A program made the position numbers and the translations under genes. Shown here one piece after another: positions 8,720-17,226 of a DNA stretch of 64,000 nucleotides. A model generated the notes under the pieces. It ran no database searches, had not been told where the DNA came from, and was given only the letters and a program-made list of their open reading frames with translations. Each line of letters begins with the position of its first letter. Positions within the stretch are counted from its first letter, which is position 1. This stretch comes from Chryseobacterium takakiae (GTDB lineage Bacteria > Bacteroidota > Bacteroidia > Flavobacteriales > Weeksellaceae): the NCBI RefSeq assembly GCF_900129385.1, contig NZ_FQVO01000001.1, forward strand, positions 186,001 to 250,000. Direction: 5' to 3'.

Positions 8720-8806
8720 ATTCCTTTGATTTTACAGGCAAACGTGATACAAATATAAATAAATTATCCTTCCTTTTTTTTCATCTTGTGGTAGGAATAT
8801 ACTATC

Positions 8807-8836
8807 AATAAAAAAAGCTATTCAGAAGAATAGCTT
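8807..8836 (-). terminator. Rho-independent terminator after the small lipoprotein gene
   Basis: On the minus strand AAGCTATTC and GAATAGCTT form a nine-pair stem with a short loop, followed by a run of U residues (plus-strand A tract 8809-8816). Confidence 0.8.
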
Positions 8837-8855
8837 GATATAGTGAGTTATTATA

Positions 8856-9227
8856 TTAGTTGGATGTTTTTTCACCTTTCCATGTACCGGATCTGGTAGG
8901 TGTAGGAACTGCATTTACCCATGTACCGCTTGCTTTTTTATCCCTGGTAAGTGTTCCCTTAAACTCTCCGTCTGCCGGAGAACCGATGGTCGCATTAAGT
9001 TCGCCGGATTCGGTAAGGGTTCCTGAAATGTAATAATTTTCTGTAGTCTGCTCAGAATTCATTGTCCCGGTTACTTTACCGTCGCTTGCCACTACAATGT
9101 TCCAGTTTCCTTTTTCTGTTCCCGAATAAGTTCCGGCCCATGTGCCGATGAAGTCGTAGATCGTATCTTCATCTTTACAGCCGATGAATAAAAAAGCGGT
9201 GAATACAAGTAAAAATAATTTCTTCAT
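8856..9227 (-). CDS. Small secreted lipoprotein, beta-rich
   Basis: The 123-residue product starts with a signal peptide ending in the lipobox FLFIGC (Cys 17), followed by KDEDT, an acidic stretch seen on exported Bacteroidota lipoproteins. The rest consists of short beta-prone repeats such as GTWAGTYSG, GKVTGTMNS and SGTWVNA, resembling lipocalin-like or DUF-type beta sheet proteins. No catalytic motif is visible and I do not recognise a specific family. It has its own terminator and probably forms a single-gene unit. Confidence 0.8.
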   Translation of the reverse strand: MKKLFLLVFTAFLFIGCKDEDTIYDFIGTWAGTYSGTEKGNWNIVVASDGKVTGTMNSEQTTENYYISGTLTESGELNATIGSPADGEFKGTLTRDKKASGTWVNAVPTPTRSGTWKGEKTSN

Positions 9228-9533
9228 AGTTTTTGTTTTATAAACAAATATGGAGAATATGGGTTTTTTAATGAAATTCCTTATCTCCTGATTAATAATT
9301 GGTTGTATTTTGATTTTCTTATAAAAATAGTCAGTTTTTGACTGTTTTTATTCTATTTTTAATTATTTCCAAAGATAATAAAATATCTGGAACGAACTAT
9401 TGTTGCTGAATTTTTTTAAAAAAAAGTTTTTATAATTATTTAAACGGATTAAGAAATTACAATTCGAGAATTAACAACAAATGTAATTATAAAAAAAAGA
9501 GTTACATTTAAAAAATGTAACTCTTTACAAATG
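9228..9533. other. Intergenic stretch between lipoprotein gene and tRNA-Ala
   Basis: AT-rich spacer. It holds the tRNA terminator (9491-9524), a possible -7 box TATCTTTG on the minus strand (9370-9377) that could serve the lipoprotein gene at some distance, and a small hairpin around 9324-9350. I see no supported gene here. Confidence 0.6.
9491..9524 (-). terminator. Terminator downstream of tRNA-Ala
   Basis: On the minus strand AGAGTTACATTT and AAATGTAACTCT form a perfect 12-pair stem, followed by eight U residues, ending about 10 nt beyond the tRNA 3' end. Confidence 0.88.
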
Positions 9534-9607
9534 TGGAGAATACGGGGATCGAACCCGTCACCTTTAGACTGCCAGTCTAACGCTCTAGCCAGATGAGCTA
9601 ATTCCCC
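9534..9607 (-). tRNA. tRNA-Ala (anticodon GGC)
   Basis: A 74-nt cloverleaf can be folded: acceptor GGGGAAT with ATTCTCC (one G-U pair), D arm GCTC/GAGC, anticodon stem TTAGA/TCTAA around the loop CTGGCAG, and T arm ACGGG-TTCGATC-CCCGT. The anticodon is GGC, which reads GCC and GCU alanine codons. The 3' CCA is not fully encoded (the gene continues ACAT), so it would be added after transcription. Confidence 0.95.
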
Positions 9608-9721
9608 ATTTTTTAAAGCGGTACAAAAGTAAGTATTTAAACCAAATATGCAAACATTTTTTTTTGTTTTCTTTAGTTAATAATTGAGATTTTATCTAAG
9701 TATTAAGTTCTCAAATTAAAA

Positions 9722-9752
9722 TAAAAAAGACTGCCTTTTAAAGACAGCCTCG
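9722..9752 (-). terminator. Terminator of the RND efflux operon
   Basis: Minus-strand AGGCTGTC pairs with GGCAGTCT (two G-U pairs) around TTTAAAA and is followed by six U residues, about 28 nt after the outer-membrane factor stop codon. Confidence 0.75.
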
Positions 9753-9779
9753 TTTTTTACGATTTTTATTTAATCCATA

Positions 9780-11195
9780 TTATTTCCATCCTCCGCCAAG
9801 AGCCTGATAAAGCTCAACGGCAGCTTTCATTTTGCTGTATTCTGCGTTGGCAATATTCAGTTCTGCATTCAGTGAGTTTACACTGGCGTTGAGTACTTCA
9901 AGGTAGTCTGCCATCCCGTAGTTGACCAGTTCCTGGGAATATTCAACGGAGTTTTTATAAGCATTAAGCTCTTTTTGTTTCAGTTCAATGAAAGAATCCT
10001 GAACAGAGAACACTCTTATGGCATCAGAGACTTCTTTCCCGGCTGTAAGAACCGCTTTCCTGAAATTCAGATAGGCTGTTTCCTGGTTGGCAAGACTTAC
10101 ATCATAATTGGTTCTGATGGCTCTTCTGTTTAAAATAGGCTGTGCTAAGCCTGCTACAACATTAGCAAATAATGAGTTTACGCTGAATAAATGGTCAATA
10201 TCCACAGACTGCACTCCCCCGCTACCTGTAAGTCTTAAAGTAGGATAAAACTGTGCTTTAGCGGAATTGGTCAATTCAAAAGCGTTGATCAGATTATATT
10301 CTGCCTGCATTACATCAGGGCGGTTAGCCAACAATTGTGCAGGATATCCAAGCTTTACGTCGATTGGTAAACTCTGACTTTCCAGTGTTGATCTTTCGAT
10401 AGTATGGGAAGGCTCTCCCATCAGAAGGCTCATGGTGTTTTCCAAAAGCTGGATCTGGGTATCGATATCGATCAATAAAGATTTTGCATTAAAAACCAAT
10501 GCTTCACTTTGCTGTACGGCAACCTCTGTCAAAGTACCAGCTGTTTTTAAAGCTCTCGTGGTTTCAAGATTTTTTTCACGTACTGCAATGGTTTCGTTGA
10601 TGATTCTTTTCTGCGCATCAAAAGTAAGAAGCTGATAATACGCTGAAGCTACGGATGCTACCAAATCACTTTTTACGGCTTTATGTGCTGCTACAGTGCC
10701 CAGATAGGCTGCAAGCTGAGCCTTTTCCTGTGATTTCAGCCTTCCCCAGATATCCGCTTCCCAGCCGATACTTGCCGTAATATCAAATTGGTTGATATAT
10801 CTTCTTTCCCCGATAATCTGCCCAAACTGTGTGTTGATAGACTGTGTCTGAAAAGTATAGTTGGGACCGATGGATAATGTTGGTTGATACGCTGCTTTAC
10901 TTTGTTTCAGATAAGCCTCTGCAGAAGCGATACTCTGCAGCGCAATTCTGATGTCAAGATTGTTTTCCAAAGCCTTTGAAATATGTCTTTGAAGGATAGG
11001 ATCGGTAAAGATCTCTTTCCATGATACATTGGCAATATTGGTGCTGTCCGAAGGAAGCATGTCTGTGCGGTACAGCTTTTCATCAACCACATTATTGGGT
11101 CTGTTGTATTCCTTTCTTACCATACAAGATGATACGACTGCCAGAAGTACAACGGAAAAAGAGAGTCCTTTTATAATATTTGAAATATTCTTCAT
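9780..11195 (-). CDS. Outer-membrane efflux lipoprotein (NodT/OprM family)
   Basis: Outer-membrane channel subunit of a tripartite drug exporter. The 471-residue protein has a signal peptide ending in VVSSC, which predicts lipid attachment. Two OEP (TolC-like) repeats follow: one with DPILQRHISKALENNLDIRIALQ and one beginning near RPDVMQAEYNLINAFE. A coiled hairpin segment rich in Ala and Gln is present in each half. The final GGGWK end is typical of OprM-like proteins. It is the last gene of the regulator-MFP-RND-OMF operon and has a terminator behind it. Confidence 0.94.
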   Translation of the reverse strand: MKNISNIIKGLSFSVVLLAVVSSCMVRKEYNRPNNVVDEKLYRTDMLPSDSTNIANVSWKEIFTDPILQRHISKALENNLDIRIALQSIASAEAYLKQSKAAYQPTLSIGPNYTFQTQSINTQFGQIIGERRYINQFDITASIGWEADIWGRLKSQEKAQLAAYLGTVAAHKAVKSDLVASVASAYYQLLTFDAQKRIINETIAVREKNLETTRALKTAGTLTEVAVQQSEALVFNAKSLLIDIDTQIQLLENTMSLLMGEPSHTIERSTLESQSLPIDVKLGYPAQLLANRPDVMQAEYNLINAFELTNSAKAQFYPTLRLTGSGGVQSVDIDHLFSVNSLFANVVAGLAQPILNRRAIRTNYDVSLANQETAYLNFRKAVLTAGKEVSDAIRVFSVQDSFIELKQKELNAYKNSVEYSQELVNYGMADYLEVLNASVNSLNAELNIANAEYSKMKAAVELYQALGGGWK

Positions 11196-11274
11196 TATTT
11201 GAAGTTTAAGGTTTAAAGTTCAGGGCCACGGATCAGTACAAAACTTTTAATCTGAAAACCCTGAAAATGCTTAA

Positions 11275-14200
11275 TTATTCTGCTAAATTGATGTCCTTTT
11301 GTTTTATAGGTTTCACTTTTTCCTGAAGGTATTCGAAAATAACATACAGTACAGGAATAACGAAAAGTCCTAAAATAGTACCTATCAATAAACCGATGGC
11401 AGCTCCTGTAGCGATGGATCTGTTTCCAACCGCACCAATTCCGCTTGCTAAAACTAATGGTAAAAGTCCGAAGATAAAAGCAAATGAAGTCATCAGGATA
11501 GGCCTTAACCTGGCTTTTGCAGCGTTGATGGCAGACATGACAATTGTTTCTCCGTGATGTCTTCGCTGAACGGCAAATTCCACAATCAGGATGGCATTTT
11601 TCGCTAAAAGTCCCACCAACATAATTAAGGCAATCTGGAAGTAAATGTTATTTTCCAGTCCCATTATTTTCTGTCCGAAATAGGCTCCCATTACCCCGAG
11701 AGGAAGAGAAATCACCACAATCAGCGGAAGGATATAGCTTTCATATTGTGCCGAAAGAATGAAGTACACGAAAATTAAACTCAAGGCAAAAATCAGCACG
11801 GTCTGAGATCCTGAATTTAATTCCTCTCTGGTTAATCCCGTAAATTCAACATCGTAATTTTGGTTTAATGTTTCTTTTGCTACCTCCTGAACGGCTGTAA
11901 TCGCATCCCCAGAACTGAATCCTGCGGAATTGGCTCCCGTTATTTTTACGGAGGTAAACAAGTTGTAACGGCTTACTGACTGCGGTCCGTAAGCTTTATT
12001 TAAAGTAACGAACTGAGAAATCGGTGACATTGCTCCTGATCCTGTTTTTACATACAACTCATTCAGGTTTTCTATCTTTTGTCTGTTCTCTGGAAGAGCC
12101 TGAACCATTACCCTGAACTGTTTCCCGTACTTTGTAAAGTCTGCAGTATAAATTCCTCCAATGTAGCCCTGCATAGTTGAAAGGATGTCGCTTACAGAGA
12201 CCCCAAGCTGCTTTGCTAAAGGTACGTTGATCTGCATCTCATACTGCGGATATTTTGTATTAAAAGAAGTCTGGGCAAATTCAATTTCAGGTCTTTGCAT
12301 CAGCTTTCCGATAAATTCATTCGTTTTATTATCCAGGTCAACATATTCTCCTCCGGATTTATCCAGAAGAACCATCTCGAAACCTGCGCTGCTCCCAAAT
12401 CCGGGTACACTCGGCGGCTGGAAGAACACCACTTTGGCGTCCGGAACTGCTCCCGTAATACCGAACAGTCTTTTAGTAATATCTTCAGAGGTCTGTCCGT
12501 CTTTTTTCCTTTCATCAAAAGGCTTCAGCTTCACGAAGGCAAGACCGTTATTACTCCCGTTTCCGGAAAGAAAACCTCTACCTGTGGAAATGGTAACGTT
12601 TTGTACCCCCGGAACTTTTAAAGCTTTTGCCTGAAGCGTTTTCAAAGCGTTGTACGTTCTTTCCATAGAAGCACCCGGAGGAAGCTGAACGTCGGTAAAG
12701 ATAATCCCCCGGTCTTCCGTCGGTACGAAACCTTTTTTCATGGTAGTACTTGCCCAGTATAAAATCCCTCCTGTAATAGCAAAGATAATCAGGGTAACCC
12801 ATTTATGTCTTAAAAGAAAAATAAATCCTCTTCCGTAACGCTCCGTTGTTGTTCTGAAAGCAATATTAAATTTATAGAAAAACTTCTGGATGAAATTTAA
12901 ATTTTTATATTCTGCATGATGTGCATCGTGAGGTTTTAAGAATAATGAACATAAAACCGGACTTAAAGTCAAAGCATTAATGGCAGAAATGATAATCGCT
13001 ACGATGAGCGTAATCCCAAACTGCTGGTAGAAAACTCCCGTGGGACCTGTAATAAAGGTCACGGGAATAAATACGGATGCCATTACCAACGTAATTGAGA
13101 TAATTGCTCCTGTGATTTCATCCATTGCCTCTACAGTAGCCTTTTTCGCATCGGAGATTCCGTTTTCCATCTTGGCATGGACGGCCTCGACGACGACAAT
13201 AGCGTCATCCACCACAATACCAATCGCAAGAACCAATGCGAATAAGGTTAATAAGTTTAAGGAATATCCGAATAAATTCAGGAAGAAAAATGCACCCACA
13301 ATAGAAACCGGAACTGCAATCGCCGGAATGAGCGTTGATCTAAAATCCTGAAGAAAAATATATACTACAATGAATACAAGGATGAAAGCTTCAATCAATG
13401 TATGAACTACTTTATCAATTGATGCTTCAAGGAATTCATTGGTATCGAAGTTAAAGGTATATTTAATCCCTTCCGGAAAACTTCCCTCTGCTGATTTCAG
13501 GTATTCTTTGATGTTTTTGATGATCTCCTGAGCATTGGAACCCGGTGTCTGGAAAATCCCCATACTGATGGCAGGATTATTTCCGTTTTCCCCGATTCCT
13601 GTATAAGACTGTCCTGCCAGTTCTACTTTGGCAACATCTTTCAGCATCAGGTTTTGTCCGTCCCCCAAAGATTTAATGATAATATTATCGTACTGTTCTT
13701 TTTCGTTAAATTTACCTACATATTTAATGATATATTCGAAAGAGCTTCCGCTGTTTTGCCCGATGGAACCTGCTGCTGCTTCTCTACTCTGTTCATTGAT
13801 GGCATTGGTAACATCCGTAGGAGTTATTCCGTAAGCCGCCATTTTCGCAGGATCCAGCCATACTCTCATGGAATAGTTTTTACCTCCGAAAACGTTGGCA
13901 TCACCTACTCCGTTAATTCTTTTTAGGTTTGGAATAACATTGATATTCAAAAAGTTCTGAAGATATACATCATCAAGGTCTTTATTTTCAGAATAGAATG
14001 ACATATACATCAACGCACTGGTCTGCTGTTTCTGGGTAACCACCCCGGAACGCGTCACTTCACTTGGTAATAAAGGGGTTGCTCTTGTTACACGGTTTTG
14101 AACGTTCACCGCTGCAATATCAGGATCAATTCCTTGTTTAAAGAAAACCTGGATGTTGGCCGAACCGTCATTTCCTGCACTGGAAGTGATGTAATCCATT

Positions 14201-14421
14201 CCTTCCACCCCGTTGATCTGCTCTTCCAGAGGAACAACCACACTTTTCATTACTGTTTCCGCGTTGGCTCCGGTATAGTTGGCCGTAACACTTACCGTTG
14301 GAGGAGCAATGTCCGGATATTGTGTCACCGGAAGGGCGATAAGTCCCAGTACCCCGAGAATCACAATCAGAATTGAGATTACGGTGGATAAAACCGGTCT
14401 GTTTATAAAATTTTTAATCAT
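11275..14421 (-). CDS. RND multidrug efflux pump, HAE1 family (AcrB/MexB-like)
   Basis: Inner-membrane proton antiporter that extrudes hydrophobic compounds. Its 1048 residues match AcrB. Visible features are the first helix (MIKNFINRPVLSTVISILI), the TM4 proton-relay pair in GIVVDDAIVVVEAVHAK (about residues 405-410), the TM10 lysine in GLLAKNAILIVEFAVQRR, and two large periplasmic loops. The start ATG lies three bases after the membrane-fusion gene stop, so translation is probably coupled. Substrate range cannot be inferred from sequence. Confidence 0.97.
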   Translation of the reverse strand: MIKNFINRPVLSTVISILIVILGVLGLIALPVTQYPDIAPPTVSVTANYTGANAETVMKSVVVPLEEQINGVEGMDYITSSAGNDGSANIQVFFKQGIDPDIAAVNVQNRVTRATPLLPSEVTRSGVVTQKQQTSALMYMSFYSENKDLDDVYLQNFLNINVIPNLKRINGVGDANVFGGKNYSMRVWLDPAKMAAYGITPTDVTNAINEQSREAAAGSIGQNSGSSFEYIIKYVGKFNEKEQYDNIIIKSLGDGQNLMLKDVAKVELAGQSYTGIGENGNNPAISMGIFQTPGSNAQEIIKNIKEYLKSAEGSFPEGIKYTFNFDTNEFLEASIDKVVHTLIEAFILVFIVVYIFLQDFRSTLIPAIAVPVSIVGAFFFLNLFGYSLNLLTLFALVLAIGIVVDDAIVVVEAVHAKMENGISDAKKATVEAMDEITGAIISITLVMASVFIPVTFITGPTGVFYQQFGITLIVAIIISAINALTLSPVLCSLFLKPHDAHHAEYKNLNFIQKFFYKFNIAFRTTTERYGRGFIFLLRHKWVTLIIFAITGGILYWASTTMKKGFVPTEDRGIIFTDVQLPPGASMERTYNALKTLQAKALKVPGVQNVTISTGRGFLSGNGSNNGLAFVKLKPFDERKKDGQTSEDITKRLFGITGAVPDAKVVFFQPPSVPGFGSSAGFEMVLLDKSGGEYVDLDNKTNEFIGKLMQRPEIEFAQTSFNTKYPQYEMQINVPLAKQLGVSVSDILSTMQGYIGGIYTADFTKYGKQFRVMVQALPENRQKIENLNELYVKTGSGAMSPISQFVTLNKAYGPQSVSRYNLFTSVKITGANSAGFSSGDAITAVQEVAKETLNQNYDVEFTGLTREELNSGSQTVLIFALSLIFVYFILSAQYESYILPLIVVISLPLGVMGAYFGQKIMGLENNIYFQIALIMLVGLLAKNAILIVEFAVQRRHHGETIVMSAINAAKARLRPILMTSFAFIFGLLPLVLASGIGAVGNRSIATGAAIGLLIGTILGLFVIPVLYVIFEYLQEKVKPIKQKDINLAE

Positions 14422-14424
14422 TTT

Positions 14425-15612
14425 TTAGAATTTCGGTTTTATTGATTGAACGAGACTATCCATTTTTACAGGTTGTTTTTTAACGGCAGTTCCCGGCTTC
14501 AGGCCTCCGATTCCTGCTGCGATAACGGTTTCACCTTTATTAACGCCTGATTTGATCAGCGCCATATTGTCGATTCTGTCGATCACGTTTACTACAACAT
14601 TTCTGGCGGTATCACTCTTGTCAACTTTATATACGTAAACAATTCCCTGTTGTTCGTAGGTTGCACTTTCCGGAACTACGAGCACGTTGTCGTAATGCTG
14701 CGGGAATCTTATGGTTCCGCTGTTTCCATTGCTAAGGAGCTTTTGTGCATTGGCGAAAGAAACTCTGAACTGTATGGTTCCTGTTGTAGGATCAATTTGT
14801 CCTGTGATCGCTTCAATTCTTCCCTTTTCAGGATAAAGGCTTCCGTTGGCGAGCTGTAATTCTACCATAGGAAGATTTCTGATTTTTTCAGGCATGGTGG
14901 CGCCCGGAGATTTTTCAAGGAAATCAAAATACTCTTTTTCGTTCATTGAAAAATAAGCATAGATTTCTGAGGTGTCTGAAATGGTGGTTAAAGGTGTCTG
15001 GTCTGACGGTCCTACAAGGCTTCCTACTTTTAAAGGAAGTTTTCCGATCACTCCTGAAATAGGGGCACGGATGATGGAATACTCGATGTTGGCTTCTACT
15101 CCTTTGTAATTGGCCACCGCCTGGCTTTTAGCCGCCTGAGCCTGCTTCAGCTGCGCCTGCGCCTGTGCTAAATTTGCCTGAGCCGTCTGCAACTGTACGT
15201 TACTGATAATATTTTTCTGCACCAGAGGTTTCAGTTTATTCACTTCAACATTGGCTGCGTTTACTGCTGCCTGCGCCGCTGCGATATTGGATTCCGCCGC
15301 ATTAATTCCCGCTTTTGAAGCTGCGGCATTTTCATTCAGAATATTGGTTTCAAGACGGAATAAAGGCTGTCCTTTGGTTACATATTGTCCTTCATCTACC
15401 AAAACCTGTGTGATATATCCCTGGATTTTAGCGCGTACATCGTTGTTCACCTTACCCTGAATGGTTGCCGGGAACGTCTGGTAACCTACTATATTTTTCG
15501 CTTCCACATTAATAACAGGATACGGTTTCGGGCCGTCCTGCTTGGGAGCTTCTTTTTTGCACGCCACTAAGGAAAGGGCCGCAATAGAAAGTATAACTAG
15601 CTTATTATTCAT
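14425..15612 (-). CDS. RND efflux membrane-fusion lipoprotein (AcrA/MexA-like)
   Basis: Periplasmic adaptor that links the RND pump to the outer-membrane channel. A signal peptide ends in LSLVAC (Cys 18), predicting a lipid anchor. The lipoyl half-motifs are visible as VDEGQYVTKGQPLFRLE and EYSIIRAPISGVIGKL, separated by a long Ala/Gln/Asn-rich alpha hairpin (about residues 100-180). The C-terminal beta-barrel and proximal domains follow. Length (395) is typical. It begins one base after the regulator gene stop. Confidence 0.96.
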   Translation of the reverse strand: MNNKLVILSIAALSLVACKKEAPKQDGPKPYPVINVEAKNIVGYQTFPATIQGKVNNDVRAKIQGYITQVLVDEGQYVTKGQPLFRLETNILNENAAASKAGINAAESNIAAAQAAVNAANVEVNKLKPLVQKNIISNVQLQTAQANLAQAQAQLKQAQAAKSQAVANYKGVEANIEYSIIRAPISGVIGKLPLKVGSLVGPSDQTPLTTISDTSEIYAYFSMNEKEYFDFLEKSPGATMPEKIRNLPMVELQLANGSLYPEKGRIEAITGQIDPTTGTIQFRVSFANAQKLLSNGNSGTIRFPQHYDNVLVVPESATYEQQGIVYVYKVDKSDTARNVVVNVIDRIDNMALIKSGVNKGETVIAAGIGGLKPGTAVKKQPVKMDSLVQSIKPKF

Positions 15613-15613
15613 T

Positions 15614-16066
15614 TTAAAGTTTATTTAGAGATTCCTGAATATTTATTATATTTTTATTTAAAAGCGCTTTATAAGCTTCTATTTTTTCATCGTAACCATT
15701 ATGATTTTTCTTAAAATGGTCCAGGTCGTCCAAAAGTTTTAATTCGTCTTTCATTTTCTGTACTATTTTTTCAAATCTGATTTTCTTGTAGCCGTCATTG
15801 ATGAAAAAATACCGTTTCCGCTCATCCATTTTGTTGTGATCAATAATCAGTTCAGCATTCAGCAATAGGGAAATGCTTGTTGACACGGAACTTTTACTGG
15901 CTGAAAATACTTCTACAAATTCGTCAAAAGGAATGCCCACTTTTTCGTAATCGAATAACAGGTAAGCATATATTTTTGATGCCAGAGGAGGTATATTGAA
16001 AACTGTGCCATAGAATTTTACGGCATCCTGGAAAATTTTCTCATCAATTTCTATACTCTTATGCAT
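15614..16066 (-). CDS. GbsR/MarR-type winged-helix regulator of the efflux operon
   Basis: A 150-residue DNA-binding protein. Residues about 25-95 fit a GbsR-like winged helix: ASKIYAYLLFDYEKVGIPFDEFVEVFSASKSSVSTSISLL contains the helix-turn-helix, followed by the wing with DERKRYFFI. The C-terminal part is helical and probably mediates dimerisation. It is the first gene of the operon with the RND pump, one base from the fusion-protein gene, and a 15-nt perfect palindrome (16096-16110) lies in its own promoter. Autoregulation and derepression by a pump substrate are inferred from this. Confidence 0.85.
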   Translation of the reverse strand: MHKSIEIDEKIFQDAVKFYGTVFNIPPLASKIYAYLLFDYEKVGIPFDEFVEVFSASKSSVSTSISLLLNAELIIDHNKMDERKRYFFINDGYKKIRFEKIVQKMKDELKLLDDLDHFKKNHNGYDEKIEAYKALLNKNIINIQESLNKL

Positions 16067-16083
16067 TGTATATAAATTTGGAG

Positions 16084-16118
16084 CAAAAGTAAAAATTAGT
16101 TCTGAACTAAACGAACAA
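16084..16118 (-). promoter_or_regulatory. Promoter and palindromic operator of the RND operon
   Basis: The minus strand has TACTTTTG (16084-16091), a match to the -7 box TAnnTTTG, and a TTG at 16116-16118. The spacer contains the perfect palindrome TTAGTTCTGAACTAA (16096-16110). An operator at this place would block RNA polymerase; the likely binder is the first gene of the operon. Confidence 0.7.
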
Positions 16119-16183
16119 ACATGATAGAGTTTATAAATTTCGCATTTTTTAAAAAATCAATGAAGTTGGATTTAACTTTTCCT

Positions 16184-16696
16184 TTAAATTATAATCTTCT
16201 CAAATGCTTTCCTGATCCCACCGGCCAGATAAACCTCTCCACAATAGGTATAGCCTTTGCTTTCCAGAATTTTCAGCATCGCCACATTGTCGAAATTGGT
16301 ATCTACTTTAATGCTTTGAATTCCATGGGATTTTGTGAAATCTTCAATGTGATCAAACAGTTTTTTAGTCATTCCCTGACCAGCAAATTTCTCGTCAACC
16401 GCTACTCTATGGACGACAACAAATTCTCCGTTGCTCAGCCACGCTCCTTCAATAGTGCTGTAAGCGGGTTCGTCATTTAAGATCAAAGCAGTGTATACTG
16501 CAATTTCTCCACCTACGGTCATTACAAACCCAAATCCTTTTTCTATATCACTTTCAACGGTATTGATATTCGGATATCCCTGTTGCCATTGGGTGCTCCC
16601 ATCTTTCCTCCTTCTTTCAATCGCCTGCTGTAAAATGTCCCAGATCACATCTTTGTCCGTTATTTCCGCTTTTCTTAATTGGGTTTCTAAATTCAT
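16184..16696 (-). CDS. GNAT family N-acetyltransferase
   Basis: A 170-residue acetyl-CoA-dependent transferase. The acetyl-CoA loop is visible as VHRVAVDEKFAGQGMTKKLFDHI (about 93-116), matching the V-x-x-x-x-R/Q-G-x-G/A pattern, followed by DTNFDNVAMLKILESKGYTYCGEV, the usual C-terminal GNAT motif B. Substrate is unknown. It is a separate unit upstream in the gene string of the efflux operon; the two are not closely spaced in coupled fashion and the efflux operon has its own promoter. Confidence 0.88.
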   Translation of the reverse strand: MNLETQLRKAEITDKDVIWDILQQAIERRRKDGSTQWQQGYPNINTVESDIEKGFGFVMTVGGEIAVYTALILNDEPAYSTIEGAWLSNGEFVVVHRVAVDEKFAGQGMTKKLFDHIEDFTKSHGIQSIKVDTNFDNVAMLKILESKGYTYCGEVYLAGGIRKAFEKIII

Positions 16697-16771
16697 TATT
16701 GTGAAAAATTTTAATTAAAAAGGTTGTTTTGGGTGAAATGAGTATTTCAATTTAAAATGCTAAAGTTTATG

Positions 16772-16793
16772 CTTCGACAGGCTCAGCATGACA
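16772..16793. repeat. Intergenic repeat, CTTCGACAGGCTCAGC family
   Basis: The 22-nt segment starting CTTCGACAGGCTCAGC and ending TGACA recurs with one difference at 59600-59621 on the opposite strand. A more diverged copy is at 59548-59570. This looks like a dispersed intergenic repeat. Confidence 0.7.
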
Positions 16794-16862
16794 TCTCTAA
16801 TACTAAATGTCTTACTTTTATGATGTCATAATGATTCAAAATAGGATATAAAAAATTAGCCT

Positions 16863-16900
16863 AAAAAAAACCGAAAACTAATTGTTATTAATTTTCGGTT
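16863..16900 (-). terminator. Terminator after the DUF2007 gene
   Basis: AACCGAAAA (16869-16877) and TTTTCGGTT (16892-16900) form a nine-pair stem; on the minus strand it is followed by a U tract (plus-strand A run 16863-16870). Confidence 0.8.
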
Positions 16901-16933
16901 CGAAGTAGTAAAATTTAAAATTATGAAATTGTT

Positions 16934-17164
16934 TTATTGATTTTCATTTTGCTGGAGATAATCATCAATTACTTCAAATGCTCTTTTTTCATCTTCCAGT
17001 TTTACCATTACTTTGAGCGATGTTGCCGTTGGCGTAGTTGTAAAAGTAAGGTAGTTGTTTTCTACGGCATTTTTAATATTCGCATCATCCAATTTAGATT
17101 TAATAAGCTGAATTTCTGCGGGTTTGTCACTTTCAAAAACTGATACTCTTGTACTTCTTTCCAT
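16934..17164 (-). CDS. DUF2007 domain protein (putative signal-transducing protein)
   Basis: A 76-residue protein with the short alpha/beta DUF2007 layout: a strand (TRVSVFESDKPAEIQLIKSKLDDANI), a central region and a final strand-helix (LKVMVKLEDEKRAFEVIDDYLQQ). The family is related to the GlnB-like ferredoxin fold and is widespread in Bacteroidota without a settled function. The gene has its own terminator. No catalytic residues are visible. Confidence 0.8.
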   Translation of the reverse strand: MERSTRVSVFESDKPAEIQLIKSKLDDANIKNAVENNYLTFTTTPTATSLKVMVKLEDEKRAFEVIDDYLQQNENQ

Positions 17165-17226
17165 AGTTCTGTTACGTTTGAGTATCTAAATTTATGACAT
17201 TTTTTTTTAAATTACAAATCCGTAAT

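Noticed and set aside
12185..12634. Long plus-strand open frame opposite the RND pump gene
   Set aside because: It is a shadow of the AcrB-like gene: no signal, no family motif, and it lies fully inside a well-supported gene on the other strand.
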